Shown here: piece after piece, positions 53,366 to 62,590 of the stretch
Numbering within the stretch: the stretch's first letter is position 1
Layout of the letters: each line of letters begins with the position of its first letter
Assembly (NCBI RefSeq): GCF_035989285.1
Contig: NZ_CP108513.1
Coordinates: forward strand, 620,001 to 684,000
Direction: 5' to 3'
From: Streptomyces sp. NBC_01235
GTDB taxonomy: Bacteria; Actinomycetota; Actinomycetes; Streptomycetales; Streptomycetaceae
Length of the DNA stretch: 64,000 nt
Program-made: the position numbers and the translations under genes
The notes under the pieces: generated by a model
What the model was told of the DNA's origin: nothing
Databases searched by the model: none
The model's input: the letters and a program-made list of their open reading frames with translations, nothing else

Positions 53366-54307
53366 CTACGTCAGCCACTCCGTCGAGATTTCCCGTTCGA
53401 GATACCTCCACGGATCGTTGCGCAGGGCTGCCGGCAATTGCTCCTCGTCGTAGAGGGATCGGGAGACCTCCTGGCAGACGAACTGGGTTAGCCCCAGGAC
53501 CGTCAGGCGTAGATGATCCCAGCCGCGGGCGAGGGTCACCACGTCCACGAACCGTTCCCTACTCGGGTCGTCCGTGACGTGCGACAGCGCGTTGCGTCGT
53601 GGGCCGAACCGGCTGAAATGGCTGTTGAGTTGGGTGCTGAGGTACTGCGGGAGCAGAGGGCGTGACTCCTTGAGCAGCTCGTTTATGGCCGGGCTGCCTT
53701 GCCCCATGGCCGGCTTGAGTGCCTCGGCTATCCCGTAGCCGCGCCAGTATGTGGATGTCTGCATCATCTCGGGCCACGGCTCTGCCATGGCCTCCAGTAC
53801 GAGGACATGATGCGCAAGCCCGATGAAGGCCGATCTGATGTTCGCGTCGTCCGGTAGCGCTGCCGGAGCGACGGGCCACTCGTAGCCGGGCGAGCCGATG
53901 ATGCTGGCAAGCGTCCATCCGATGATGACTGGGCTCAGGTCCGGGGGCAGCGGTGTGGTGAGACCGGGCACTTCGGCGAGCGCACGCCGCAGTACGTTCG
54001 CTGCCAGCGCGGCGCCCAGTTCTCGGTCTTCTCCTGTGGTGCGCAGTCCGGCCAGGATCCAGGTGGCCAGCTGAGCATGCTCGATCCTGGGCAGCGCGAG
54101 GCTGCTGACGTTGTCGGCGTCGGTCGACGGCAGCAATACTTCCCAGTACTCGTTGTACGCGTCAGCCGCAGTGCTGAGCCACGCATGGTCGTAGCCGATC
54201 ACGGCGAGGCGGTCCTCCAGAACGTCGCGGCGTGCCTCGTCGGCGGCGAGCAGCCGGTACAGCTCGGCGTACACAAGCGGTGAAAGCTCGCACCTCAGCT
54301 CGTCCAT
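53366..54307 (-). CDS. Unknown protein with HEPN-like RNALSH motif
   Basis: About 313 residues, largely helical, with no family I recognise. Near the C-terminus RRNALSHV (R238-x4-H243) fits the R-x4-6-H catalytic motif of HEPN ribonucleases, and it lies in a helix-rich context (FVDVVTLARGWDHLRLTVLG follows). It overlaps the HsdS-like gene by 13 bp, so it belongs to that operon. In defence islands HEPN proteins often act as toxins or RNases; whether this one cuts RNA is inference. Confidence 0.7.
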   Translation of the reverse strand: MDELRCELSPLVYAELYRLLAADEARRDVLEDRLAVIGYDHAWLSTAADAYNEYWEVLLPSTDADNVSSLALPRIEHAQLATWILAGLRTTGEDRELGAALAANVLRRALAEVPGLTTPLPPDLSPVIIGWTLASIIGSPGYEWPVAPAALPDDANIRSAFIGLAHHVLVLEAMAEPWPEMMQTSTYWRGYGIAEALKPAMGQGSPAINELLKESRPLLPQYLSTQLNSHFSRFGPRRNALSHVTDDPSRERFVDVVTLARGWDHLRLTVLGLTQFVCQEVSRSLYDEEQLPAALRNDPWRYLEREISTEWLT

Positions 54308-55467
54308 AGGACCTGTTCCAGCTGTTCGGCCAGCGGTACGTCCGGCTCGGCGTCGCCGTCGTAGTCGAAAGCTTCTCGGGGGATGGGGAAGCTTTCGATG
54401 TCCGCGCGCCTCACGGAGGGCACGGTCGACCCGCGCAGGAGGATCCGCCTGGTGGCCTGCCCTTCGCGCCCGTTGAGGTAGTGCGCCAGGGCCGGCCCCT
54501 GCGCTTGGTCAAGCAGGCGCAGGACGAAGACATGCGGATCTGCCACGCCCGGGCGCTGGGCAACGGTGGCATAGGAATAGTCGCCCAGGCCCGCGATGAG
54601 GAGATCTCCGGGAGCGATGACGGTTGCCCCGGAGGTCTCCGGTTCAACCCATCGGCGGGGTGGCTTTCCGGCGAGGGAACTGACGTCCACCACCGGCAGG
54701 GTTCCCGGCACTTCCTCAGGCGCTTCGGCATTCCGGGTCGATCGGGACCGTGCGAGTTCCCGGATGAAGGAGCTGAGAGGCTCGCCGTCGCTCAGGAGGT
54801 CAGGGCGGGGCGTCGCAAGCGTGATCGCCCAGTCGTTCCGGACACGAAGATCCGCCGTGGCCCACCAGGTCGACTCCGCGGGCGCCTCCGCCTGATGGGT
54901 TCGCTCCTCGATCCGGGCGAGTGCCTGGCGTAGTTGCTGCGTGTGCGCCAGAGGCGGCACCGGCAGCGTCATGTCGAGCAGATCCGTTGTCTTGACAGCT
55001 CCCGTGGTCGACCCTGCCGCCAGGAGCGCCCGCCGGGCACACCCGCTCTGGCTGTTGAGTACGGCCCAGATCCACAGGGAGTCGACCGGGGCGAGGGGGC
55101 GCAAGGCCGTGAACCGGGAAGAGAACAGTGCCCCGTTCAGCCGGTCGTCGATGAGGAGTGCCGGGCCGGATGCCGACGGGGGCACCAGGACGTCACCTCT
55201 TCGCAGCCCGTGCAGGCCGACGGCGAAGACGCTCCCCTGGTACTTGGTGCTGCGCCGACGGATGGCGCCTGTTGACGCCGCCACATTGGCGGGCGTGATG
55301 ACGGGCGACCCAGCCTTTGTCACCGTGTCCGGCGGCAGACTCGAAGCAAGCTCGCGCAGGGAAGCCAGCGGTGCCTGCGTCGGCCACTGGAATGCGGAAG
55401 AAGCCAGCCTGACCGGGTCCCATCCAGGTCCGACCCTGCGCAGGTCAACGACCAGGGACGTACTCAT
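54295..55467 (-). CDS. HsdS-like DNA-recognition protein
   Basis: About 390 residues. Two recognisable halves resemble type I specificity subunits: a first target-recognition region ending in AVLNSQSGCARRALLAAG, TTGAVKTTDLLDMTLPVPPL and the helical spacer HTQQLRQALARIEERTHQAE, and a second ending with RILLRGSTVPSVRRADIESF-PIP and a short helix. It would direct the methyltransferase gene product to a bipartite DNA site. The start overlaps the stop of that gene by 4 bp. Confidence 0.78.
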   Translation of the reverse strand: MSTSLVVDLRRVGPGWDPVRLASSAFQWPTQAPLASLRELASSLPPDTVTKAGSPVITPANVAASTGAIRRRSTKYQGSVFAVGLHGLRRGDVLVPPSASGPALLIDDRLNGALFSSRFTALRPLAPVDSLWIWAVLNSQSGCARRALLAAGSTTGAVKTTDLLDMTLPVPPLAHTQQLRQALARIEERTHQAEAPAESTWWATADLRVRNDWAITLATPRPDLLSDGEPLSSFIRELARSRSTRNAEAPEEVPGTLPVVDVSSLAGKPPRRWVEPETSGATVIAPGDLLIAGLGDYSYATVAQRPGVADPHVFVLRLLDQAQGPALAHYLNGREGQATRRILLRGSTVPSVRRADIESFPIPREAFDYDGDAEPDVPLAEQLEQVLWTS

Positions 55468-56759
55468 GACTGCCCCAGGCCGCGCGGAGTGGCTGCAGGA
55501 TTAATGAAGGCGAGTGCTGCGCTCAGAGCCGCGCCCTCCGGCTCCAATTGGTTTTCCCAGTCGTCGCCGAGCTGCGCGACGAATGTCTCCGCCGGCTCCT
55601 TCTTGTCAATCGTCATGAGTACGGAAGTGGCTGCCGTGCCGGCCATGGCTCCCCTGGGCAGACCAATCAAGGCCGCCACGTGAAACTCATTGGCCAGAAA
55701 CGTCCGATACGACGCATAGCGCTCCGACCAGGTGAACCAGCTCGCCACATGGAACACGGCGCGCCCGCCCGCGTTCAGCGCCCGCAGGCTCTTGTCGACT
55801 GCTGCGACGTCACCGTCGGTGGTCCTCGATCCGTCCAACAGCGTCTGGTGGTCAGATGAGCGGACACGAAGAGGCGGCGCCGTGACGATAACATCAGCCC
55901 CCACGAATTCCGTGCCGAAAGCATCGGCCTCGTCGATTGTCACGGGTAGCGGGGCGCCGTTGCCGATACTGGCGGCTAGGCCGGCGAGTCGTGGATTGAT
56001 CTCGTAGCCGACGAACCGGGCCGGGGCATCCACTCGGGCGGCACGGTCGAGAACGGCCCACAGGAACGAGCCGGTCCCGCAGAACGGGTCCAGGACGGTC
56101 CCCGTCACACGCTGTTCGGCCAGCGCGGCAACCGCGGAAGCGATCACGGGGTGGGAACTGGATTCAGAACTGCCGCGGGAGGCAAACTCGATCAGTGCCG
56201 AACGTTTGGCACGCCACAGCACATCCGGTCGCACAGGAAGAAGCCCGCCGTCCGGCAACTCGATACCGGACTGCTCCGTCTCTGCCAGGACCGTCCGGGC
56301 GGGAAAAGCGTCGCCGGCACGCGCCCCGGAACTGCGAAGACGATCGGCCTCGAACCAAAGGCGCTGCACCAGCAGGGACGTCGCGAGCTCCTCGTCGGTG
56401 AGCAGACCCCGCGCACCGTACTCAGGAGGCGTCGGACCATCGACAGGCTCCAGGGACCGGACACCGCGGTCGGCCTTGAACCATTCGCCGTTGACAACTG
56501 CGTAATGGTCGACCGTACCCATGACGTCCCGGCTACGGGCAAGGCCGGGCAGAGCCAGCTCGGGCCGCTTCAGCCGCCCGCTCTTTACCTCGACAACCGC
56601 CCACGGCACCAAGTCCCCATCGGCGTTGGCGGCCCAGGCCAGCACATCAGGCCGCAAGCTCGACAGCTTCTCAAGACGCGGCTGCACCTGCAGAAGCGTG
56701 TAGCCCGCAGCTCGAAGCACGGACCGTACGTCAGCCGCCCCCACGTTCCTGTCCGACAC
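55464..56759 (-). CDS. PD-(D/E)XK motif plus N6-adenine methyltransferase domain
   Basis: About 431 residues. The N-terminal part contains R36-P-D38 and, 18 residues on, VVE57-V-K59-SG, a textbook PD-(D/E)XK spacing as in HsdR N-terminal or type IIG nucleases. The C-terminal part has SAM motif I LDPFCGTGSFLW (D224), VGYEINPRLAGLA, and motif IV where NPPY is expected but APPL (IVTAPPLRVRSSD) is found, so methylation may be impaired. A fused nuclease-methyltransferase with a separate S protein is the BcgI-type arrangement. GTG 56759 follows AGGGGGGACG. No hsdR gene is present. Confidence 0.8.
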   Translation of the reverse strand: MSDRNVGAADVRSVLRAAGYTLLQVQPRLEKLSSLRPDVLAWAANADGDLVPWAVVEVKSGRLKRPELALPGLARSRDVMGTVDHYAVVNGEWFKADRGVRSLEPVDGPTPPEYGARGLLTDEELATSLLVQRLWFEADRLRSSGARAGDAFPARTVLAETEQSGIELPDGGLLPVRPDVLWRAKRSALIEFASRGSSESSSHPVIASAVAALAEQRVTGTVLDPFCGTGSFLWAVLDRAARVDAPARFVGYEINPRLAGLAASIGNGAPLPVTIDEADAFGTEFVGADVIVTAPPLRVRSSDHQTLLDGSRTTDGDVAAVDKSLRALNAGGRAVFHVASWFTWSERYASYRTFLANEFHVAALIGLPRGAMAGTAATSVLMTIDKKEPAETFVAQLGDDWENQLEPEGAALSAALAFINPAATPRGLGQS

Positions 56760-56935
56760 CGTCCCCCCTCTCCCGATCAAGCCAGCCGAGAAAGGTATCG
56801 CGCCCACTCGACCACTACAACCCGAAGCCGCCGTCGCTCTTCCAGGACAGTGGCACGTGCCCTGCCGAGTGCGGCTGGCAAGGGCGCGCTACTCAGGAAT
56901 CGACGATACCTGCAGCTCGGATTCGCCCCCCAAGG

Positions 56936-56982
56936 GTTTGTTCAGCAGATAAACATGCCATCTAAACTGAGGAAATATGGGG
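56936..56982. repeat. Copy of the 45448 element
   Basis: GTTTGTTCAG, AAACATGCC and TCTAAACTGAGGAAATAT match the element at 45448-45494. The inverted repeat is imperfect here. It lies about 180 bp upstream of the methyltransferase gene, which reads away from it, and may be part of that promoter region. Confidence 0.55.
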
Positions 56983-57054
56983 TGGTGGCCGCCAGTGGTC
57001 GTAGCGGTGGCCGATCCGACCATCCGCGGCTTCAGCGGCGTGGCCGTCCGGGCG

Positions 57055-58743
57055 CTACTGGTAGACGGTGGTGATCGGTTCCGAGACGCTGGCTCCGCTG
57101 CCGGGAGCGGCGTACGAGATGGTCCACACGGCGGCTGTCTTGTTCGGATAGCCGTACAGGTAGCCGCCGTTGTCGCACCCGTAGTTCAGGCGCTGCCCCG
57201 CCAGCGTTGCGGTGCCGCCACCGGCGAACGAGCAGCGGGCACCGTTGGTCAAGACGAGGGTGATCGGTTCGATGTCGGGTCCGCCCGGCATGTGGTTGTT
57301 GTTGCCGGGAAAACCCTCGGGGACCGACAGTTCGACCATGCGGTCGGAGGCTCCGTCCAGGCACAGTGCGCTGGTGTCCGAGGGATTGGAGTCCGGGGAG
57401 AAACAGGGGTCGAGGATCCGGTCGCCGGCGGTGCAGCGCCAGGCGTCCGTGCGCATCGTGGATTCGGCGGTCCCGAAGCAAGAGCCGCTGGCACGGTCGG
57501 TGATGGTGATGCCGGTTGCCGGGGTGCCGCCTGGGGACCAGGGGCTGAGGGTGATCACCTGGGTCTGCGTCGGCGCGGACGACGCCGCGGCGGTCGGGGT
57601 CTGCGACTCGGTGACGGCGGAACGGGCGGGAGGCGACGTGGTCCCAGCCGGTGTGGCGCCAAGGGTGGAGCGAGCCGCGGCCGGCTGCGGGGAGTGGGTG
57701 GCGCGCGCTGAGGCGTGGCCCGGGTCCAGCGCGAACCAGGTCCCTGTGGCGGCCGCGGCGAACACGGTGGCCGCGACGACGATGAGCCAGGCGCGGCTGT
57801 AGGGAGGGCGTATCGCGGAAGCCGGCCATGCGGGGTCTTCGACGGTCGGGGGATGCCACTGCTCGGCGATCAGGTTCGGGACCTCGGTCGGCCGGTCATG
57901 GACATTCCCGAGGACCTGAGTCGCCTGCTCGCCAAGCAGCTCGGCGGTCTTCTGCGCCACGACGGCGGACGACGGCCGATGGCCCGGGTCTTTGGCGAGG
58001 CACGCCGTCACCAGGCTGAGCATGTCGTCGGGGACACCGTCGAGGTCCGGCTCGGCGCTGAGGACGCGGAAGGCGACGGCCTCGGCGTTGCCGGTGCCGA
58101 AGGGGTGGCGGCTGGTGGCGGCGAAGGCGAGCAGCGCACCCCAAGCACAGACATCACCTGGCGGCCCGGCGGTGCCGTCTCGGTAGTATTCGGGGCTCAG
58201 CCAGCCCGCGGTCCCGGTGAGCATGCCGGTACGGGTGACAGCGGTGCCGTCGGCGACGTGAGCAATACCGAAGTCCAGCACCCGCGGCCCGTCCGGGGCC
58301 AGGATCACATTCGCGGGTTTCAAGTCGCGGTGGACCACCCCGGTGGCGTGCACGGCCGTGAGCGCTCCGGCCGTCCCAGCGGCGAACAGGTGCAGCTGGA
58401 TCCCGGCCAGCGGCCCGTGCACCGCCGTGTGCTCTGCGAGCGTCAAGCCGGGTACGTAGGCCGTTGCCAGCCACGGGATGTCCGCGTCGGGATCGGCCTC
58501 CAGCAGCGGCACCAGACACGGACCCGACACCCGCCGCAGAACCTGCACCTCGCGCCGGAACCGGGCCCGGAATTGATCATCCGCGGCCTGCCCGGTGTGC
58601 ACGGCCTTCACCGCTACCCGCTCGCCCCGCTCCCCGACCGCGGCGTACACGGTGCCCATCCCACCCGCGCCCAGCACCCCGACCACCCGGAAGCGCCCGA
58701 TCCGAGCCGGGTTGGAAGCACGACGAGCAGCAATCCGCGACAC
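57055..58743 (-). CDS. Membrane-anchored Ser/Thr protein kinase
   Basis: About 562 residues. Kinase domain at 18-280: VLGAGGMGTVYAA, AVKAV, HRDLKPANV, DFGIAHV, GTAGWLSPE. A juxtamembrane linker follows, then one transmembrane helix near 318-339 (AWLIVVAATVFAAAATGTWF), a Thr/Pro/Ala-rich stalk, and an extracellular domain with several Cys (CFGTAES, WRCTAGD, CFSPDS, CLDG, CSFAGG, YGCDN). The outside domain matches no family I know, and PASTA repeats are absent. GTG 58743 follows GGGGGTCTCGTCG. It flanks the defence island, but a link is not shown. Confidence 0.88.
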   Translation of the reverse strand: MSRIAARRASNPARIGRFRVVGVLGAGGMGTVYAAVGERGERVAVKAVHTGQAADDQFRARFRREVQVLRRVSGPCLVPLLEADPDADIPWLATAYVPGLTLAEHTAVHGPLAGIQLHLFAAGTAGALTAVHATGVVHRDLKPANVILAPDGPRVLDFGIAHVADGTAVTRTGMLTGTAGWLSPEYYRDGTAGPPGDVCAWGALLAFAATSRHPFGTGNAEAVAFRVLSAEPDLDGVPDDMLSLVTACLAKDPGHRPSSAVVAQKTAELLGEQATQVLGNVHDRPTEVPNLIAEQWHPPTVEDPAWPASAIRPPYSRAWLIVVAATVFAAAATGTWFALDPGHASARATHSPQPAAARSTLGATPAGTTSPPARSAVTESQTPTAAASSAPTQTQVITLSPWSPGGTPATGITITDRASGSCFGTAESTMRTDAWRCTAGDRILDPCFSPDSNPSDTSALCLDGASDRMVELSVPEGFPGNNNHMPGGPDIEPITLVLTNGARCSFAGGGTATLAGQRLNYGCDNGGYLYGYPNKTAAVWTISYAAPGSGASVSEPITTVYQ

Positions 58744-58959
58744 CGACGAGACCCCCGCCGAGAGCGATTGTGGACGAGATGTGAACCCTAGCGGGGATCG
58801 GGGACGCCACAAGTCTGTTGCCCTCGGATGGGATCCGCCCACGCCTTGCTCCCCCGGTCTGCGCACGACATCCGGCCCGCTCCCCACCATGCTTGCCACA
58901 CGCCCGCCCAGCGGTGGGACTGTTGCTGCTCCGCACAGAGCCAACCACGCGCTCTCTAA

Positions 58960-59625
58960 GGCGGCAGCCGGGGCATCGGCAAGGCGCTGGTGGAAGAGCT
59001 GTACGTACGCGGTGCGCCCAAGATCTACGCCACGGCCCGCGACCCGCACACCGTCACCCACCCCGACGCCGTCCCGGTGGCGCTGGAGGTCACCGACCCG
59101 GCCTCGATCGCGGCGGCCGCCGCGCAGGCACAGGATGTCACCGTGCTGATCAACAACGCCGGTGCCTCGGTCGGCGCGTCCTTCCTCGACTCCCCCGTCG
59201 ACGACGTACGCCGGGAGTTCGAGACCAACTTCTACGGCCCGCTCCTGGTAGCCAGGGCCTTCGTACCGGTCATCGAGCGCAACGGCGGCGGCCACCTCCT
59301 CAACGTGCACTCCGTCCTGTCATGGATAGCCCTCGGCGGCTCCTACAGCGCCTCCAAAGCCGCCCTGTGGTCGCAGACCAACTCCCTGCGCCTGGAACTG
59401 CAACCGCGCGGCATCACCGTGACCGGCCTGCACGTCGGCTTCGTCGACACCGACCTGACGACAGGCGTCGACGCACCCAAGTCCTACCCCCGCGACGTGG
59501 CCGCCCTCGCCCTCGACGGCATCGAGACCGGCGCCCACGAGGTCCTCGCCGACGACATCTCCCGCCAGGTCAAGGCAGGCCTGGCCGCCGACCTCGCGGC
59601 ACTGTATCCCCAGCTGGCCAAGTGA
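58960..59625 (+). pseudogene. SDR lacking its first strand
   Basis: The frame opens directly after an in-frame TAA (58957-58959) with GGSRGIGKALVEELYVRGAP; the first beta strand and the TG of the TGxxxGIG motif are lost. The remainder is intact: LINNAGASVG, VHSVLSWIALGGSYSASKAA with Ser-Tyr-Lys, ending AALYPQLAK. It is a paralog of the SDR at 12836. Translation could start at GTG 58990, but without strand 1 the nucleotide site would be damaged. Confidence 0.75.
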
Positions 59626-59674
59626 GCCCTTACACGCAGGAAGACGGGGGCATGCCCACCCAGGACGCGCGTCT

Positions 59675-59700
59675 AAGCCGCGGGCTCCGGCCCGCGGCTT
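59675..59700. terminator. Perfect 11-bp hairpin between convergent genes
   Basis: AAGCCGCGGGC-TCCG-GCCCGCGGCTT, 50 bp after the SDR stop and 10 bp before the pcaF stop on the other strand; it can serve both. Confidence 0.8.
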
Positions 59701-59709
59701 GACCGCCCT

Positions 59710-60885
59710 TCACCTCTCGAGTACGACGGCGAGGCCTTGGCCGACGCCGATGCAAATTGCCACGACCGCGATGCCGCTGCCCCGGCGGGCGAGTTCGTGG
59801 GCCGCGCGACCGATGATGCGCCCTCCGGACGCTCCGAGCGGGTGCCCCATCGCGATCGCCCCTCCGTGCGCGTTCACCTTCTGCGGGTCGAGGTCGCTCC
59901 ACAGACGCAGACAGGCGAGCGACTGCGCCGCGAAGGCTTCGTTCAGCTCGACCAGATCGACGTCGGCCCATGTGCGCCCGGCGCGGGCGAGTGCGCGGTT
60001 GGCCGCTTCGGCGGGAGCGACTCCGAAGATGTCGGGGTCGTTGCCGAACGCCGCGCGGGCGGCGATGCGGGCGAGGGGTTCGCCGTCGAGCACGCCCTCG
60101 CGGGCGACGAGCACGGCGGAGGCGCCGTCGTTGATGGGCGACGAGTTCCCGGCGGTTACCGTGCCGCCCGCGGCGAACGCGGGGCGCAAGCCGGCGAGTA
60201 CCTCGACGGTGGATTCGTCGCGGATGCTTTCGTCGCGGGCGAGGTGGTGGCCGTCGACCTGGACGATCTCGCGGTCGAAGGTGCCGTCCGCCCATGCGCG
60301 GGCGGCCAGGCGATGGCTGCGCGCCGCGAACACGTCCTGCTCCTCACGTGAGATCCGGTGGATGCTGGCGAGCTTCTCGGCACTCTCGCCGTTGGAGATT
60401 GTCCATTCCTTGGGCAGGCGGGGGTTGACCATGCGCCACCCGATCGACGTGTTCCACATCGTCTGGTTGCCCGCGGGAAAGGGCTTGCTGCTCTTCTCGA
60501 CGACGTACGGCGCGCGGCTCATCGACTCCACGCCTCCCGCGAGCACGATGTCGGCATCTCCTGCCTCGACAGCTCGCGACGCCTGGATGACGGCCTCGAT
60601 AGACGACCCGCACAGGCGATTGACCGTGACGCCCGGAACCGAGGTGGGGAATCCGGCCAGCAGCGCGCCGAAGCGCGCGACGTCGCGGTTGTCCTCGCCG
60701 GCCTGGTTCGCATCGCCGAAGATCACGTCGTCGATGCGCGCGGGGTCGAGCCCGGTGCGCTCGACGGTCGCGCGCATGACGATCGCGGCGAGGTCGTCGG
60801 GGCGCACGTCGGCGAGGGCCTTGCCGTACCGTCCGAAGGGGGTACGAACGGCGTCGTACACGAAGCTCGCGGGCATGTCAGACAC
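59710..60885 (-). CDS. pcaF: 3-oxoadipyl-CoA thiolase
   Basis: About 391 residues. The thiolase catalytic set is visible: acylated Cys in VNRLCGSSIEAV, His in GHPLGASGGR, and the C-terminal Cys in ICIGVGQG. As the third gene of a pcaI-pcaJ-pcaF cluster it would cleave 3-oxoadipyl-CoA to succinyl-CoA and acetyl-CoA in the last step of the 3-oxoadipate pathway. Acetoacetyl-CoA thiolase is the alternative reading. Its start overlaps the stop of pcaJ by 8 bp. Confidence 0.9.
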   Translation of the reverse strand: MSDMPASFVYDAVRTPFGRYGKALADVRPDDLAAIVMRATVERTGLDPARIDDVIFGDANQAGEDNRDVARFGALLAGFPTSVPGVTVNRLCGSSIEAVIQASRAVEAGDADIVLAGGVESMSRAPYVVEKSSKPFPAGNQTMWNTSIGWRMVNPRLPKEWTISNGESAEKLASIHRISREEQDVFAARSHRLAARAWADGTFDREIVQVDGHHLARDESIRDESTVEVLAGLRPAFAAGGTVTAGNSSPINDGASAVLVAREGVLDGEPLARIAARAAFGNDPDIFGVAPAEAANRALARAGRTWADVDLVELNEAFAAQSLACLRLWSDLDPQKVNAHGGAIAMGHPLGASGGRIIGRAAHELARRGSGIAVVAICIGVGQGLAVVLER

Positions 60886-61549
60886 CTTCCAGGGTTGCCG
60901 CAGCGTCGGGGGCGTCGGCGAGGTCGAGGCCGGTCAGGGCGGCCAGGGAGTCCACCGTGTTGTCGCCGAACGTCTCGCGCACGCGCAGTCCGTCGGGCGT
61001 GACGTCGAACACCGCGTGATCGGTGTAGACGCGGGTCACGCAGCGCACTCCGGTCAGCGGGTAGGTGCAGGCGGCGACGAGTTTCGGCGTGCCCTGCTTG
61101 GTGAGCAGGTCGGTCATCACGTAGACCGACTTCGCGCCGATCGCGAGATCCATCGCTCCGCCGACGGCGGGAATCGCGCCGGGCTCGCCGGTCGACCAGT
61201 TCGCGAGATCGCCGGTTTCTGACACCTGGAAGGCGCCGAGCACGCATACATCCAGGTGTCCGCCGCGCATCATCGCGAAGGAGTCGGCGTGGTGGAAGTA
61301 CGCCGAGCCCGGCAGCGCGGTCACTGGCTGTTTGCCGGCGTTGATCAGGTCGGGGTCGACGGTGCCGGGCTCGGGCGCGGGCCCCATGCCGAGCATTCCG
61401 TTCTCGGTGTGCAGGACGAACTCCGTGTCGCCCGGCAGGTAGTTGGCCACAAGGGTGGGGGCGCCGATACCGAGGTTCACGACCGATCCCTCGGGGATGT
61501 CGGCCGCGATGCGACGAGCGAGGTCGGTGCGGCTGATGCGTGTGCTCAT
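60878..61549 (-). CDS. pcaJ: 3-oxoadipate CoA-transferase, subunit B
   Basis: About 223 residues. VVNLGIGAPTLVANYLPGD opens the domain, and LHTENGMLGMGPAP contains the catalytic Glu of family I CoA-transferases; FHHADSFAMMRGGHLDVCVL is also typical. Together with the upstream subunit A it moves CoA from succinyl-CoA to 3-oxoadipate. ATG 61549 overlaps the stop of subunit A (ATGA). Confidence 0.92.
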   Translation of the reverse strand: MSTRISRTDLARRIAADIPEGSVVNLGIGAPTLVANYLPGDTEFVLHTENGMLGMGPAPEPGTVDPDLINAGKQPVTALPGSAYFHHADSFAMMRGGHLDVCVLGAFQVSETGDLANWSTGEPGAIPAVGGAMDLAIGAKSVYVMTDLLTKQGTPKLVAACTYPLTGVRCVTRVYTDHAVFDVTPDGLRVRETFGDNTVDSLAALTGLDLADAPDAAATLEGV

Positions 61550-62289
61550 CGGCTCTCCTCCTGTGCCAGCGGGCTCCCCTCGATGTCGACTCCGCCGACG
61601 AACGCTCCTTCGTCGAGCCAGCGGCGTTCTCCCACGGCGACGACGTGGTCGATGAAGATGCCGGGCGTCACAACGGTCTCGGGGTCGATAGCGCCGAGCG
61701 GCACGATCTGGTCGACCTGGGCGATGGTGGTGGCCGCCGCGGCCGCCATGATCGGGCCGAAGTTGCGGGCGGTTTCACGGTAGACGAGGTTGCCCCAGCG
61801 GTCGGCCCGCAGGGCGCTGATCAGGGCGACGTCAGCTCGGATCGGGTATTCGAGCACATAGTCGCGGCCGTCGATCGTGCGCACCTCCTTGCCCTCCGCG
61901 AGTTGCGTGCCCACGCCTGTCGGCGAGAAGAACGCGCCGATGCCGGTGCCGGCGGCGCGGATGCGTTCGGCGAGATTCCCCTGCGGCACGAGCTCTAGCT
62001 CGATGTCTCCAGCACGGTAGAGACCGTCGAACACCCACGAGTCGCTCTGCCTCGGGAACGAGCAGATGATCTTGCGTACTCTTCGCGCCGCAAGGAGTGC
62101 GGCAAGACCCGTGTCGCCGTTGCCCGCGTTGTTGTTGACGACGGTCAGGTCGCGTGCTCCATGGGCGATGAGTGCGTCGATCAGCTCCACCGGCTGGCCC
62201 GCGCGGCCGAATCCACCGATCATCACGTTGGCGCCGTCACGGATTCCCGAGACGGCGGCCGCGGTGTCCTCGACGGTCTTGTCGATCAT
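61546..62289 (-). CDS. pcaI: 3-oxoadipate CoA-transferase, subunit A
   Basis: About 247 residues. VMIGGFGRAGQPVELIDALI and TVVNNNAGNGDTGLAALL are the family I CoA-transferase alpha signature, and CSFPRQSDSWVFDGLYRAGD with VPQGNLAERIRAAG is characteristic of PcaI. ATG 62289 follows a perfect GGAGGAACA; the longer frame to 62337 is less likely. It is the first gene of the pcaIJF operon and is divergent from the CGNR gene. Confidence 0.92.
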   Translation of the reverse strand: MIDKTVEDTAAAVSGIRDGANVMIGGFGRAGQPVELIDALIAHGARDLTVVNNNAGNGDTGLAALLAARRVRKIICSFPRQSDSWVFDGLYRAGDIELELVPQGNLAERIRAAGTGIGAFFSPTGVGTQLAEGKEVRTIDGRDYVLEYPIRADVALISALRADRWGNLVYRETARNFGPIMAAAAATTIAQVDQIVPLGAIDPETVVTPGIFIDHVVAVGERRWLDEGAFVGGVDIEGSPLAQEESR

Positions 62290-62388
62290 TGTTCCTCCAC
62301 GCGTTCGGGCATCGCGCGACCTCTCAAGCGATTTCACATAGCCAGCCCGCGTGGTGAAGGTGCATGAAGATCGACACCTTTCGATGCA

Positions 62389-62405
62389 GGCATAGCATCT
62401 ATGCC
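62389..62405. promoter_or_regulatory. 17-bp palindrome upstream of pcaI
   Basis: GGCATAG-CAT-CTATGCC is a perfect 7+3+7 inverted repeat. Its right arm with flank, CTATGCCTATGTC, recurs at about 62589 over the start of the CGNR gene, suggesting one regulator binding both sites. Confidence 0.6.
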
Positions 62406-62590
62406 TATGTCATATCACGCCGTGAGCGCCTTGGGCAGGCTCGATGAGCGTGAGGTGCAACGCCCCCGGCCCTACACTCACCGCGCGATGCCGGGGGCTC
62501 GCCGGTGCGTCGACCGCACGGCGCCGCCGTTAGGGTCTCCTCGGGGGCGATCTCGCTCTCCTCGCGAATGAAGACTGGAGCTAATAAGCT

